Part shown: one piece after another, positions 1 to 11,622 of the stretch
Layout of the letters: each line of letters starts with the position of its first letter
Numbering within the stretch: position 1 is the first letter of the stretch
Source of the DNA: Marsupella aquatica
Taxonomy: Eukaryota; Marchantiophyta
DNA length: 64,000 bases
Assembly (NCBI GenBank): GCA_973895155.1
Contig: OZ316895.1
Span: forward strand, 1,736,001-1,800,000
Direction: 5' to 3'
Translations under genes and position numbers: made by a program
The notes under the pieces: model-generated
The model's database searches: none
Told to the model about the DNA's origin: nothing
Seen by the model: the letters and a program-made list of their open reading frames with translations, nothing else

Positions 1-684
1 TCAGCCCTAAAAAATCCTTTAGTCTTTCTGAAAACTTACATGTCCATGCTTACTCAGTGAAATGAGGGATAGGCATACTCTACTTGATAATCTCCAGGTT
101 GAATGGTAAGGCGAACTCCCAAGTATGCAGCAGAGAATTCTATGCTACTTCATATATTCTACAACAGATCTTACAGTAGATTCCCTTTTAATAACGACCT
201 CATGTCTGATGATTTGTGTACATGATCCTGAGGTGCTAACAAGAGTGTCATCTTGGCTAGATTTATGACCTCGAAACACAACACTATGGAGCACCTGGCC
301 CAATATGTGTTGATGCAAAAAATGAGGTTGGTGACTTTAGCCTCTTTCCAACACAATAGATCAGCTAGGGCGTGCCTCTAATAAAACGCTATACAATAAA
401 AAGAACGGAAGGTCCGTGCTTCAAATTGCCAACTTTCAATCGAGTTGGTATTGAGCTAGACCAAACCCCAAGGGTTTGATTCCCTACAAGAAGAGGCTTT
501 ATCTGTACATGTCAAAGTTTGTGGTGATTTCTCAAAAACTACTTTCCGGGTTGGAATAAACCTGCTGGCTGCACTTGGAGAGCAGCCTGACTGAATGTTT
601 ATGTGCATTAAACAGAAGATTACTGAACAAATGGATATTGAATTAGTCAGTTCAATTCAACTTTTGGATAGCTTCTGTGCTCAG
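1..684. other. No feature resolved; upstream part of the WD40 gene
   Basis: The WD40 exons that begin at 685 are internal, so this stretch should hold introns and possibly earlier exons of the same gene. I could not recognise a WD repeat in any frame here. Short open frames are not supported. Confidence 0.3.
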
Positions 685-1668
685 GTAATTTACACCTGCT
701 GCTCCAGAGGATATGTTAAAATCTGGTATATAAACGACATTGACTTTAGTCATACCGCTACAGAACCCGTTGTGATACCAGGACCATCAACCTTTCGAGC
801 TCATCATGAAAGCATTGTAAGTTTTGCCCGTTTAAATTTGCGGATCGGAATCAAAAGGTTCTACGTTGAGTGCGACCTTGCTAGATTATCTGTGTGTTTG
901 TTCGAAGTGATCATCCTTCAGCTCCTCATTTTCTTGATGTGGTAATAGTTGGTTGTGGCTTTGGTAACCTTATAAGGTTTAGTTATCGAGAATCCACCGA
1001 TCGAATGAAAGGCGCTATCTTTTACCAGTTACTAATTCCCTTTGACTTGGAAATTGCGTGCAGGTGAGTTTGTCTTTTGTAGACCAAGACAGACTTTTGA
1101 TAACTACGTCACTGTATGGGACAATGTAAGGGCTCTCCGGTTCCTGTCTAGCTCTGCCACAATATCCCCAAGTATAACAGGGTTGACTGGAGTCTAAAGA
1201 TTAAATTGTGGACTTACAGGATTAGTCTCATTCCATACTTGAACTGTTTTCTCTTAGAGTGAAGTTTTGCTTACCCTGAAAGGATTTAAAGACCACTTTT
1301 AACAGAAAATTGTGTCGGACTTTATGGGCAGACGTTTGTGGACGCAAGTGGGAATAAGAATTGGTCAATTTGGGCAGAAAGAATTGTGGGATCTGACATC
1401 AATGAGTACGTGGAGAACTAGAGAGCCTTCCTATCTCTCCCCAGCCCTTCATCGTAAAGGACTAGACCCTACATTGATGCGGCAGGCAGTGAGGCCCACT
1501 GGAAGCAGAGGCTCGAGGGGGACGAGTATTAGAGAATCAACACCATTGGGTCGAACTTCGACAACCTGGCGGGACAGCTTTATAGAGGAACAAAATGAAA
1601 AGTTTGCAGATCCATTGCCGCCTCCTGTGGAAGTGGACCCAAGAATGTATGTCTTACGTGACGACTGA
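685..1668 (+). CDS. WD40-repeat protein, last three exons (5' partial)
   Basis: Three exons join in phase: 685-816, 1064-1125 and 1332-1668. The first gives a WD blade with the motif GYVKIW followed by FRAHHESI. The second gives VSLSFVDQDRLLITTSLYGT. The third gives IRLWT, then GQFGQKELWD, and ends at a TGA. A final blade with 'RLWT...G..IG.FGQ...W' followed by a polar tail resembles WDR49/WDR64-type proteins, which I associate with ciliated organisms; that link is from memory of the family. All three junctions use AG acceptors, and the two donors are GTAAGT and GTAAGG. The splice into exon 3 uses gggcag at 1331, because this is the phase that restores IRLWT. The tail after about 1440 is low-complexity and rich in Arg, Ser and Pro. 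Earlier exons were not found. A WD40 protein is secure; the subfamily is tentative. Confidence 0.65.
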
Positions 1669-1721
1669 ATTATCATCATATATTGACATTAACTAGATCA
1701 AATTTACATGACTGTTCTGTA

Positions 1722-1727
1722 AATAAA
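1722..1727 (+). promoter_or_regulatory. Polyadenylation signal AATAAA
   Basis: A canonical AATAAA lies 54 bp after the WD40 stop codon, in an AT-rich stretch, at a suitable distance for this gene. Confidence 0.45.
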
Positions 1728-3507
1728 ATGCTGTCGAAAAATTTTAGATATACAGTCCATCAAGTTATAATGAACTTTGATGAAACGCATTGTAGTGGAT
1801 GAAAACCTTAACATTAAAGCCTTTTTTTCGAATGTACAAAGTGTTATGTGAGATTTCTGGGTGGATATCCTGCAGCTCTTATCTGAGCAACAGAGATTGA
1901 TGTATCAGTCACTTCCAAGTGCTAAGTTCATGTTGAAAATTAGGGTTCTTATTTTTTTGTATCCATCTTGTCATCTAGAGTGAGCTTAGAGTTCTAAACT
2001 TTGGTGTCTGGCTTTGCACCAGAGAGTACCAGGCAAGGAAGAAAGCTGTTTTGGATTATGGGCCGCCATGGCTAAGGATGGAAAGCTGGTACAACCCTTT
2101 CCGGCAAGCCATCGATCGACAGCTACCCTACAAGGTCGATCTTGTTATAAGACTTTCCCAGTCATTTGATCACCTTCCATCCAGTTAGTTTATCTCACAT
2201 TTTGAATCCAGATTGTGCCCTGTTCAAACAATTGATCTACTCTTATTGACCACACAAATACTGCTCCTATCTAAGTGTCGCACAATTAATTATCTGAACA
2301 ATTGCCATGGAGTTCTTGCTGACATTCAAACTATTCCGTAACTTTTCAGTAGAGAATCTTGTTACCTAATGTGATTGATGAGGTACCGCCTAATTGTTGC
2401 TTACAGTCTTTGTTAGTACCACCTGCCACAGACTGCCTCAGAAGACCTTCATTGTGCTTTAGAGACGGTTTACAACCCAAGCTGTCATATGGATGGGATG
2501 GCTAGTTAGGCGCAATTAGCTACATCGTATAACATCATAGGTTATAAATCCTCGAGCCCATAGAGACTACTCCAGCTCTAAAGGCGAGAAGCTAAATAAC
2601 ACTGCAACATGACATTAATCGTTGATTACCACAACAGGGGGTCTAGGGCTGTTGGTCCTGCTCCTTAGAAAACCATAGGCATTAGGCCCTTCGGATGAAA
2701 TAATAAATGTTTTCTGCTTATCACATACTACATGAAGATTTACCCTTAAAAGTTGAATCTGGCCCAATTTCTTCGTAGAATCTCAATGTTGTTGGACCAC
2801 TTCGACCTCCTGGGTTCATTCAAAGAGCCAAAAGAGCACAAAGACAAAGCATAACTCCTAGTACTTCAAGAACACAAAGCACACGACAACGAAGAGGTTC
2901 GAAGCAACTTCAACTTCAGGTATGACACCTTTCAGAGCTGAACCTGACTGCTCAGGATTTTTGCACTTGAGAGGTTCATGTGGTTCGATGCTATATTGCT
3001 TCACACTAATGTGCCTTTGTGATGTTTAAAGGGTTCTCAACCTAAGCCTGGAGTTACCATGACGGCAAAGGAGAAGGCAGAAACAATACCCCTTGATTGA
3101 GAATTAGTTTCTGTTGGCTACCAATGAAACGGAAACAGCAGATCTCCACATTCAGCCAAGAACATTTTGGCAGTCAGTTTGTCAAACCAGTTCACCACTT
3201 GAAATTACAGAGCGAACTCCGAGACATTTTTCTTATGCTAGAAACGGAAGACACTGGTTGATGACTTCCTGGAGATAGGAAATGTGCTTCTCCCACTATA
3301 TGTAGCGACTCAACAAGAATTTTCGTGTGACAGAACGTTGACATATCTAGTCAACAATTGACCAAAAGCCAAGTTTTCTGTTCTGTTTAAATTCTGCGCC
3401 AACAACAAAACTCCGTCATGTCCAATTGTGAACACTGGCCGAAAACGAGAACAAATAAGGTTGCCATGTTTGATCTATGAATGCCATATCCATTGATGTT
3501 CCGCTGA

Positions 3508-3630
3508 ACAAAGGGAAGTCCTAGAATTGGGATTCTGCAAGGAGAAATGTTGGGCAAGGCCTGTACAGTATACAAAGGGAAGTCCTAGCGTTGGGATTAC
3601 AAAAGTGCTGGGCAGGGCCTGTATAATATA
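3508..3630. repeat. Tandem duplication, 64-bp unit, two copies
   Basis: Copy 1 starts at 3508 and copy 2 at 3572. Both begin acaaagggaagtcctag and both end with a run like gggcctgtata. They differ by several substitutions and a few missing bases in copy 2, so the duplication is not recent. Confidence 0.8.
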
Positions 3631-4111
3631 CAACATGAGCGACTATTTCACGTGGTAACTGAGGAGAGGAAAGAAAATTCATTGGGTCTTCTTGTGACCA
3701 ACGTTTTATGCAGTTTGAGTTTTTGCTGGTCCTCGGAGCTTAGAAAGGGTCATTATTAGCCTCCTTCTATCATGAATTGTACCATACCCTATGCTACAGA
3801 ATGTCTCTTTAGCTTTGCCTGCCTTTAAATATCCCTTCAGTTCTATTCTTGGTGACCAGTTTGGTCTCTAACCAAACCCAAACAAATTAAAACAACCTAT
3901 GGCGTACATAAGCATACTAAGATGTATCAAAAGAGCTTTTATCCACAATTTTATCATCTAAAATCTATTTGGGCTAAATGTTTTTATGCAACTACTGCCT
4001 AGCTTCAAGACTTGCTTGGGAAAGACTACTTTGAATGTTCATATCCTCACGACGGGGTCATTGTCACATGCGAGGAAACGGTAAAAAAAAGCTTCGCACA
4101 AGCGGTCTTTC

Positions 4112-4252
4112 TTCTCACATGACCCCTAATTTATCTATATGCAACTGCCGTGTTAACAACAACCTGGTTGATAACATCCCTTTTTTTCTCACATGACCCC
4201 CTAGTTTCTATATCCAACTGCCTCGTTCACAACAACCTGGTTGATCGCATCC
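4112..4252. repeat. Tandem duplication, 74-bp unit, two copies
   Basis: Copies start at 4112 and 4186. Each runs from ttctcacatgacccc through an aactgcc block to aacaacctggttgat. They differ at scattered positions. No coding potential was seen. Confidence 0.8.
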
Positions 4253-5005
4253 AGTTTTGGGACTCCTCTGTTTGCTAGCAAACTTGTTAGCCATTTGGAG
4301 TCATAAAAAAACACAAAAAATATAAAAGGGAGCGTACAAAAAGAAAATGAAATTTAAAATTACAATTTAAAATCACTAGTGTCTCGCTAACAAGAGTCTC
4401 ATCGCTAACAAAACCCCTGTTTGCTTGCATTATATAACAACTCTCCTTGCTAACAAAATTCATGTTTGCTTACATTATACAATCTTACTTAAAAGCAGCA
4501 ACTGAAGTCTACTCTTAAGGGCGGAGATCTAGAGTGAAGTCTCTAGACTGTAGCTCCCACACTAGATAGATAATGAGGTTAAGGTCAAAATTTTAAATGA
4601 TCGACAAAAGTGACATTAACTTTAAAAAAGACAAAACTGAAATGAGTATGGACTAAAATAAGGATGGGGCAAAGACTAATCAAAATCATTATAAATTTTC
4701 TTGTGCAATATTTTTCTTCATATCTATTTACGTTCAAGGAACGGGTCATCTACAACTATAACAAGGGATCTCACCTTTCTTTGTCCTTCTTCCCAATACA
4801 CAAAAGCTCCTGGGCGGGAAAGATTCACAGCCGTTGGATTTGATTAACTATTTTCCCTAGCCATTGATGAAAAAAATACACCCCTAGCACATATGTGTTT
4901 TCTGCTGCCCCATAAATGCCCCAACCTTCCTTGCACAATGAACATAGGGCTCGTGGGACTGTAGCTCCTCACTATTCGTTCTTCAGTTGTTCCTCAGGTC
5001 AGCCC

Positions 5006-5124
5006 GTCTGTGCCGGTCATCCGGTCGTCCCTTCGTGCCTTCCAAATTCCTTCGTCAGTAACAAGTTGTCTGTTCCCCATTTCGTCCCGTCTATGCCGGT
5101 CGTCCCGTCTGTGCCGGTCGTCCT
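5006..5124. repeat. Short imperfect repeats (gccggtcgtcc type)
   Basis: A 17-bp block close to gtctgtgccggtcgtcc recurs three to four times, with interruptions. The repeats keep several frames open by chance, so the overlapping open frames here are not accepted as genes. Confidence 0.6.
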
Positions 5125-5772
5125 TGCCAGGCATGGGAGTAATCAGTGAACTCTTTCCCTTCCTGTTCCTATTGGTCCTGTTGGAGTCGGCTCCTTCCTC
5201 GACACAGACCCACTTTCCCTCTTGCCCCGGCTACAGTCCTCTACAGTAGGGGGAGTGAATTCCTGTCCAATGCTCCGCCGAGAAGCCTTCCTTTCTTATT
5301 ACTGTGGTTCGCTCGAGTATCGATGCACTGTGCCCTCTCCGCCCTCGCCACGCCGAGGTCGAGCAGGATTACAGGCTACAGACTAAAGACTCCGGAGTCC
5401 GGAGTCCAAACTTACTGGAGGATCGAGGTACAGTTTCGAGCTTTTAAGGGAGGTTGGGAGGTGAAGATTATCACACTACACGGTCGTAGCGAGACGGCGG
5501 TCGGGCGGACGGTCAGGGATTTGTGTCGTTCCTCGAGGGGAACTACAGTAGTAGTAGGGGTCGAGGCGAGATTCAATCTTGGATCGGCAGGCGGGTAAAT
5601 TGGAAACGGAGACTGATCTATCGAGCTCGTCTCGTGTTTCATGGACACAGGCACAACGAGTAGGTCGGTTTGCTTAAGTGCTCGTTCGGGAGTTTGTAGC
5701 TCTGCCGGTGGGGAATTATCGTCAGCTGCGAGTAGTTTGTATCGGGAAAGACCTCGAGAGAACGAGGAGGGT

Positions 5773-5820
5773 GTGTAGGAGCAGGGAAGCTTTTGGGGTG
5801 TAGGAGCAGGGAAGCTTTTG
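5773..5820 (+). repeat. 23-bp direct duplication in the DnaJ leader
   Basis: Two perfect copies of a 23-bp block starting gtgtaggagcagggaagc lie at 5773-5795 and 5798-5820, separated by gg. They sit 39 bp upstream of the DnaJ start codon and so probably lie in its 5' UTR or core promoter. Confidence 0.85.
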
Positions 5821-5858
5821 ACAGGGATTCGGGGAGGGGCAGGACAGGGAAAGGCAAG

Positions 5859-6986
5859 ATGGATAGCAATAAGGATGAGTCGAAGAAGTGCATGGCGATC
5901 GGCAAAGCGGCTATGGAAGCCGGAGACCGGGCCCGTGCGGTGAAGTTCCTCACCAAGGCGCAACGCCTCTACCCTAATCCGCAGGTGGATGCGCTTCTCT
6001 CAGCTTTGTATGAAGGGAATGGAAAACAGGCCGCAGATAGTAAATCTACCCGTAACGGTGATTCGGCCGATGGGAAGAGCAGCCGAGACGAACACGGAAA
6101 AGAGGGGATTCGACATCGAAATGGCGTCAATCCTTCCGGCCCCACTGCCGCTTCTTCTCCTAGTGCTGGTGGTGGCCCCGCAGGGTCTGATGCATCGCCG
6201 GAGCAAATCGAAATTGTTGCTCGGATCCGGCGGACTAAGGATTACTACCAAATTCTGTGCGTCGCTAAAGATTGCTCGGACGAAGACGTTCGTAAGGCTT
6301 ACCGGAAGATATCCCTGAAGGTCCATCCCGATAAGAATAAGGCCACGGGAGCCGAGGAAGCTTTCAAGGCTGTGTCTAAGGCTTTTATGACCTTGAGTGA
6401 TGTGGAACTCAGGGAAAAGTATGACAGGTTTGGGCCGGAGGAGGAGCAGGAGCAGCAGAATCACATCAGAAGACGGAGGCAAAACAGCGGAAACCCGAAT
6501 ATGTATTACGAAGATATTTTCGAGGCTAATGACATCTTCAACTCTTTCTTCTTCGGGATGCAGCAACAGCAGGGTGGTGCCTTCCGCAGAGCCCATTTCA
6601 CACGTCCGGCGGGAGGAGGAGGTCGACAAGAGAACTCCAACAACTTTCTCGGCTTATTGCAACTGCTTCCCATTCTCGCTTTGTTCCTCTTCAGTTATTT
6701 CCCTTTCTCTCAACCAATTTACCAATTAGATAAGGTTGCTCCGTATCATTACATGCACAAGACGAAGGATAATGCTGTAAATTTCTACGTGAAAGCGGAA
6801 AATTTCAACCAGGAGTATCCTGTGGGAACCCAGTCACGAAGGCAAGTGGAGCTTCAGGTGGAGCGAGATTACAGAGATATTCTCTTACACAATTGCCGTA
6901 TAGAGCAGAGTAATCAAAGGTGGGGGGGCCAAAAGAGGGAAATGCCCCATTGTGATAAACTTCAGCGGTTCGTTCGAGTCTCCTAA
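5859..6986 (+). CDS. ER-membrane DnaJ co-chaperone, DNAJB12/B14-like (DUF1977)
   Basis: A single-exon protein of 375 residues. The start is the ATG at 5859; the frame is open further upstream but has no earlier ATG. Residues 1-50 match the conserved plant N-terminus of this family (KCMAIGKAAMEAGDRARAVKFL). A Ser/Gly-rich linker follows. The J domain spans about 127-192, with the catalytic HPD at 156-158 and the helix IV region ending EKYDRFG. A Gln/Arg-rich stretch and FFGMQQQQ follow. One hydrophobic segment at about 263-283 is a tail-side membrane anchor. The last 85 residues match DUF1977, ending MPHCDKLQRF. In this family the J domain faces the cytosol and recruits Hsp70 to the ER surface for quality control of membrane proteins. 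Length and domain order are normal, so the gene looks intact. Confidence 0.93.
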   Translation: MDSNKDESKKCMAIGKAAMEAGDRARAVKFLTKAQRLYPNPQVDALLSALYEGNGKQAADSKSTRNGDSADGKSSRDEHGKEGIRHRNGVNPSGPTAASSPSAGGGPAGSDASPEQIEIVARIRRTKDYYQILCVAKDCSDEDVRKAYRKISLKVHPDKNKATGAEEAFKAVSKAFMTLSDVELREKYDRFGPEEEQEQQNHIRRRRQNSGNPNMYYEDIFEANDIFNSFFFGMQQQQGGAFRRAHFTRPAGGGGRQENSNNFLGLLQLLPILALFLFSYFPFSQPIYQLDKVAPYHYMHKTKDNAVNFYVKAENFNQEYPVGTQSRRQVELQVERDYRDILLHNCRIEQSNQRWGGQKREMPHCDKLQRFVRVS

Positions 6987-9638
6987 TCATTGCTTGCCGT
7001 GAATTATACCGCTGGCAGAGTACTCGGCTCGCCACAAAGAGCCGTCAACTTCACCGCATAAAGCATGAGGAGGCATGTAAAATCTATTCTGAATCTGTTG
7101 AGGTGTAGTTGCTGGACACTCTGATTTATTGTGATCCTCATTGCCATCTGATGGTTCCCGGGAGTTGTTTTGGATGGAAATCGTGGAAATCTCCATGACT
7201 TAAATCTAGGTATTGTATCCTAGGGTGCATCAGTTAATGGGGATTTGTATTCATGGGAGCTAGAGTGAAGGATCTTTCGACTCTTGGGGAGCTTATGGTA
7301 GTTCTTTTGTCACTTCGTGCGGGGGTATTTTCTCAGATTGCGATTATATGCCCCCTGTCTTTTGCTCCAATTAACTGTCTATAATAGGTTCATAAAGCAC
7401 TGAGTCTGTTTGAATTGGAAAGCTATAAATTTTCATGAATGCTGTCGGCGCCTTCCGCAATTGAGACTTCAATCTGGGAACATTGTTGTTGGGTTTGGAG
7501 AATGTAATAAACTATCTCCTACGATCCTGATTTGGATCTTCTACCACTGGTCTAGTTAAGTTCGTTGATTTCAAAATTTTGCTCCTTGTACAGATGTTAA
7601 AAGGATGGGTTTTTCTAGTGTGGACTCTCATTTAGCGTACAGCCTCCCTGTATTTCCAGTTAATCAAGTCAGTGGCTGTACTGGGTAATATGTTCACTCG
7701 TCATGATGTTTACAACCGATACAGATCACGGCGTACGAACTGTTGGGAAGGGTTGCCCATGAAGAGATTTGATGTGTTTAGAGGAGTTCCCTAATGCTAG
7801 AAGTTTTCCTGTCTGACCTTTCTCTCTGCAGACATTCTCTTATTATCACCAACCTCTTTGACGTTCCCGGTGAAGTAAAAATGCTTTAGTGTAGGTCAAT
7901 CGACCATAGCCACAAGCGTTTATCTGATGGTCTTGCTTTGATACCGGTCAGAAATAGACATACGCCATTAAGCTTATATCTCTTTACAGACAGGGTGGGA
8001 AGTGCAGGGCTCTGGACAGGCTCTCACGACATGCAATCTGAAATCTAGAATTCTGCAGTTGAGAGGACCTCCTCGTTTTTCCCAGGAATTGAGGTTATGC
8101 CACCGCTGTAACTGTAACATGCACAGCGCGTAATATGTCACTGGTTGCAGACATGGTGAAAGTAGATGCCTTCTCTACTGCCTATTCATTCTGCTTGATA
8201 TATCTGTGGACAATATGGTTGCTTCTGGGAACCAGACGTTTTGCCAAGCATTGGGTCACTGTAAAGTTGTATCTAGTCGTTGTCTTTTTCACTAATAGTG
8301 TTACCTTTCCTTCATACCTAGCGTGGTTCTTTTACCTAATTCTGTTTGTTTTTGCCTTATATCTTCTGTCCATTGAATCAAGTTGGGATTTGATATTGGG
8401 TCATCCCTTTTCTCACATTTTAAAGTGTCTCTGTCATTTGCCAGTCGTTAGACCTTGCTTTCTTTCTCTTACTTAGTCATGGACTTTTGTTCTTAAACTT
8501 CGTAGGGACTTTGTGGGGATATGTGGGCTTTTGTCATCGATGCACTTAAAATTGCACATTTGTTTTTCTCTGTTGGAGTCTCACCTGCCGCTTTGTTGGG
8601 ATTGTTTCGTTTTTCTCTTGAATCTTTTTCTTTGTGGTACTCTGGGTACCTTGCACGACGTGGGGATCTGTGGACTTTAGAAATCATTTCACTTCACTTG
8701 TAATTAGACTCAAGAGTTTTTCTTACTTGGGTTTCACTTGTCAGTTTTGTTTTTTTCTACTCCATAGATTGGGAATTTTGGGTTTCTTGCTTCCCTTGCA
8801 CCAAGTGCTCGGTCGACTTCGGCATCACTTCACGCATGTTGGACATTGTTCCTGGTCTTTTCGATTGAGAGTTTGATTAGTCATTTTCTCTAGATTTTTT
8901 TTGTTTGTTTTAGTTTCGTGCCAGTGTTCTTTACTTCCTGTCCCCTACACCAGTCACGCAAATCGCCCCATCTATAATTTGGAACTATCTTTAGATTGGT
9001 TTTTCTGATTTGATAAGTAGATGATCACATAGGTTCAATGAGTGTAAGTGGAGTTAATGTAGATGAAAGCAATTAGAAGCTGGCCACGCACCCTGTTACT
9101 GGATCGAGTACCCCTCGGGCAATTGATCTGCTGGAAAACCTTGACATCGTTTCACGGATTCCATCGAGTACTGCAAAATAATTACAAGCTTGCGATCAGG
9201 TTTTCTATTCTTGCCTCCACTTCGGCACCAATTGTATAGGTATATGTATATCCAATGCCTGCACAGGTAGTAGGGTTTGGTCGTGGTCCTGAGAGTTCTG
9301 TGGCACATGCAGGGCAACTTTGTCTTGGCTTGACTCAGTATTGCTACGAGATTGGTGAAATCCAGCCCATTACTCAATTAGGAGTCTACCTTTGGTCTGA
9401 GTCGGTGTAAATAACGTCGACCTTAAATTTTGTTTCCAAACTGGATTGATCAGACAACCATACTAGAGAACCAGCCTTAGAATCTAACTGCCAAGGACGC
9501 GAATACATACATGGATGCTGTGGTCAGATAATTTAGAGCTAGTCTTGTGTCGAGGTAGTTGTGCTCTCGTATTGCATGCGTTATCTGTGAACCTCTGCCA
9601 CTCTTGAGCTGTATATGGTACGTCACAAGGACAAACCT

Positions 9639-10396
9639 TCAGTCTGACGATCTATTGCTAGTGTTCACGTGTGGACTAATAAGATTTGTTGTTTCATCAA
9701 AAGTATGGTAACCTGAAACCAAGTTGGAATATGAACATGACATTCCTCTCTGATTTCCGCGAGGGATGAGCTGAATATCGAGGTGTTTAGAAACAATCGT
9801 CGTTGAATGGAGTTGGCTTTCCGGTGAAATTGAGAACCCGGAGAATGTTTCATTGTTGGAGAGAGTTGAAGTTTCAAACAGCACATCGATGGCATTTCTG
9901 CTTCGTAAGATATCAGTTATGTGAATTCCCTGGGCGTAGTTCAAAGAGAAATCCTGCACTGGGTAGCAGGTCAATGAAAAATGTTTGTTGCCTTTTTAAA
10001 TTCATAGAGAGAAAGATATGAGCACATGAAGATGCGCTCCAGATTGTGATATTCAACGTTACGTAAGATAAACTCTCCCTGGGGATCATTGGGTATGAAA
10101 TGAACACATCTGAAAACCCCTTAAATCCCCGAGACAGCACATTCTTGAATCGTTGAGTCGCACGCCACGCAGATCCACCAAAAGTGTCATTGGAATGTGA
10201 AATTGTGAAGTTATTGAGAGACTGCAACGTCTTTGAAAGGCAACATCAACGGAATATGGGAAGTATCATGAACTAGATGTTGTACCAAACATGGGATCAT
10301 TGGACTAGGAAAAGAGTGCATGAAGATATTTTCCTTCACCAGTGGTGTGTCCCATCTTCCCCTTAAAAACATCAAAGAATCGACAAAGAGGCTCAC
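9639..10396 (-). other. Minus-strand chain of open frames, possible decayed gene
   Basis: Three overlapping minus-strand open frames (10211-10396, 9913-10227 and 9639-9974) together cover about 760 bp. Their composition is protein-like, for example GGSAWRATQRFKNVL and SISPESQLHS. They lie in different frames, so a gene here would need introns or would be broken by frameshifts. I do not recognise a family. A chance chain of open frames is also possible. Confidence 0.15.
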
Positions 10397-10756
10397 CTGA
10401 GGGCCCCAAGGTAGGGTTCCATTGCAAATGCTTTGAATACCGAACTTTTGTGAACATATTGACTAAGTGAAACGCCACTCAAGCCCCTCAGTCAAGAACT
10501 AGAAATTCTTTTCCACGGTTTTGAGGGAAAGCCAAGGAACTGATCAGTATAACGATTCTCTGATCTGATATTCCAAACATGAGAGGAAGTTCGCTATTGG
10601 AATTGACCTATAATTGTGTGAGCCAGAAGGTTTAATATCAAGCGCCAAAACTTCAGCATTTCCTCAAGAACCAGTTTTAACGGAAAAAGTGGCTGATCGA
10701 CAGGGGCACCTCAGAATGAACAGTCCACCAGAAACATGTTCTTCGAGAAAAAGAAA

Positions 10757-10800
10757 ACCTTACCAACATATCAAAAACCTTACCAACATATCAAAAACCT
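10757..10800. repeat. 20-bp tandem duplication
   Basis: Two perfect copies of a 20-bp unit containing ccttaccaacatatcaaaaa lie end to end, with a partial third edge on the left. Confidence 0.8.
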
Positions 10801-11622
10801 CCAGTAGTTCGTTCCCTGCAGCATGAAAGAAGCGCACTTCGTTCCCACAACTTGAAAGAACGACGATGCATGGTCTGCATGCATTCAGTCGGACCGAGTG
10901 TACGTCCCTTTCACCTTCCAAAGAAACAGTACCGGTATGGAATAGGCACGCAAGGAGTCAATGTAGGATTCATTAATTAGGGTTCCTCCTCACACGTCGA
11001 CAAAGAAGACGAGCGGAGGTCATTAGCGGAATCTGAGCCCTTTGAGCTCTCCGACCCTCAACAGGACCGCAAGACAGGATTCTTGTCCAAATGATTGCTT
11101 TCCCGACGATCGATCGAGAGGCTCAACTTTTCCCTGGAATCCAATTGATATGCGAGCCAGAGGTCCTAGAAGCGGGTAAGTGTAGAGTTCCTTGATTATT
11201 ATGCGAATCATAATTGAACTCAAACACAAATTGGACACTACCGGAGTGTCTCAAGATGCTAAGACACAAAATAGAGTGATTCTTTGAACAAGTGCATCAC
11301 AAGGTACATATAGAGAGAAATTATACTTAATAAGAGAGTACACGACGAGAGTCACGAGCCAGAGGGAACCTAGGAGGGCACCACAATACAAAGAGATACT
11401 TGCCGAAGCAGTAACAAAGGGGAGGGGCAGGATTACACAAGAGATTCACAAGCGGCAGAGAAACAGCAAAAGAGATTCATAAGCCGGAATCATCATAAGA
11501 GAATCAGAAGAAACGGCCGGAGGGGGTGGAAGTATGACTGAAACTCTGATCCGGATGAGAGAAACGTAAGACGCGATTGACAGGAGAGTGAGCTCCTGCA
11601 GGCTGCAGTCGGGCCAATCCAG

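Larger units (their letters stand above)
1728..4900. other. Intergenic, no gene recognised
   Basis: About 3.2 kb without a convincing coding frame on either strand. It contains two local tandem duplications, listed separately at 3508-3630 and 4112-4252. The rest is AT-rich and unremarkable. Confidence 0.5.
6987..11622. other. Intergenic, no secure gene
   Basis: 4.6 kb between the DnaJ and coiled-coil genes. The first few hundred bases are probably the DnaJ 3' UTR. Open frames at 8135-8876 are hydrophobic and driven by T-rich composition, and no family is recognisable. A possible minus-strand remnant at 9639-10396 is listed separately. The last few hundred bases should include the promoter and 5' UTR of the next gene. 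Confidence 0.4.

Noticed and set aside
5412-6629. Minus-strand frames of 183 and 209 codons over the DnaJ gene and its leader
   Set aside because: They overlap a secure DnaJ coding region on the other strand and have no family resemblance.
8135-8876. Hydrophobic open frames that resemble a membrane protein
   Set aside because: T-rich DNA favours Leu/Phe codons. The frames change repeatedly, with no motif and no splice logic.
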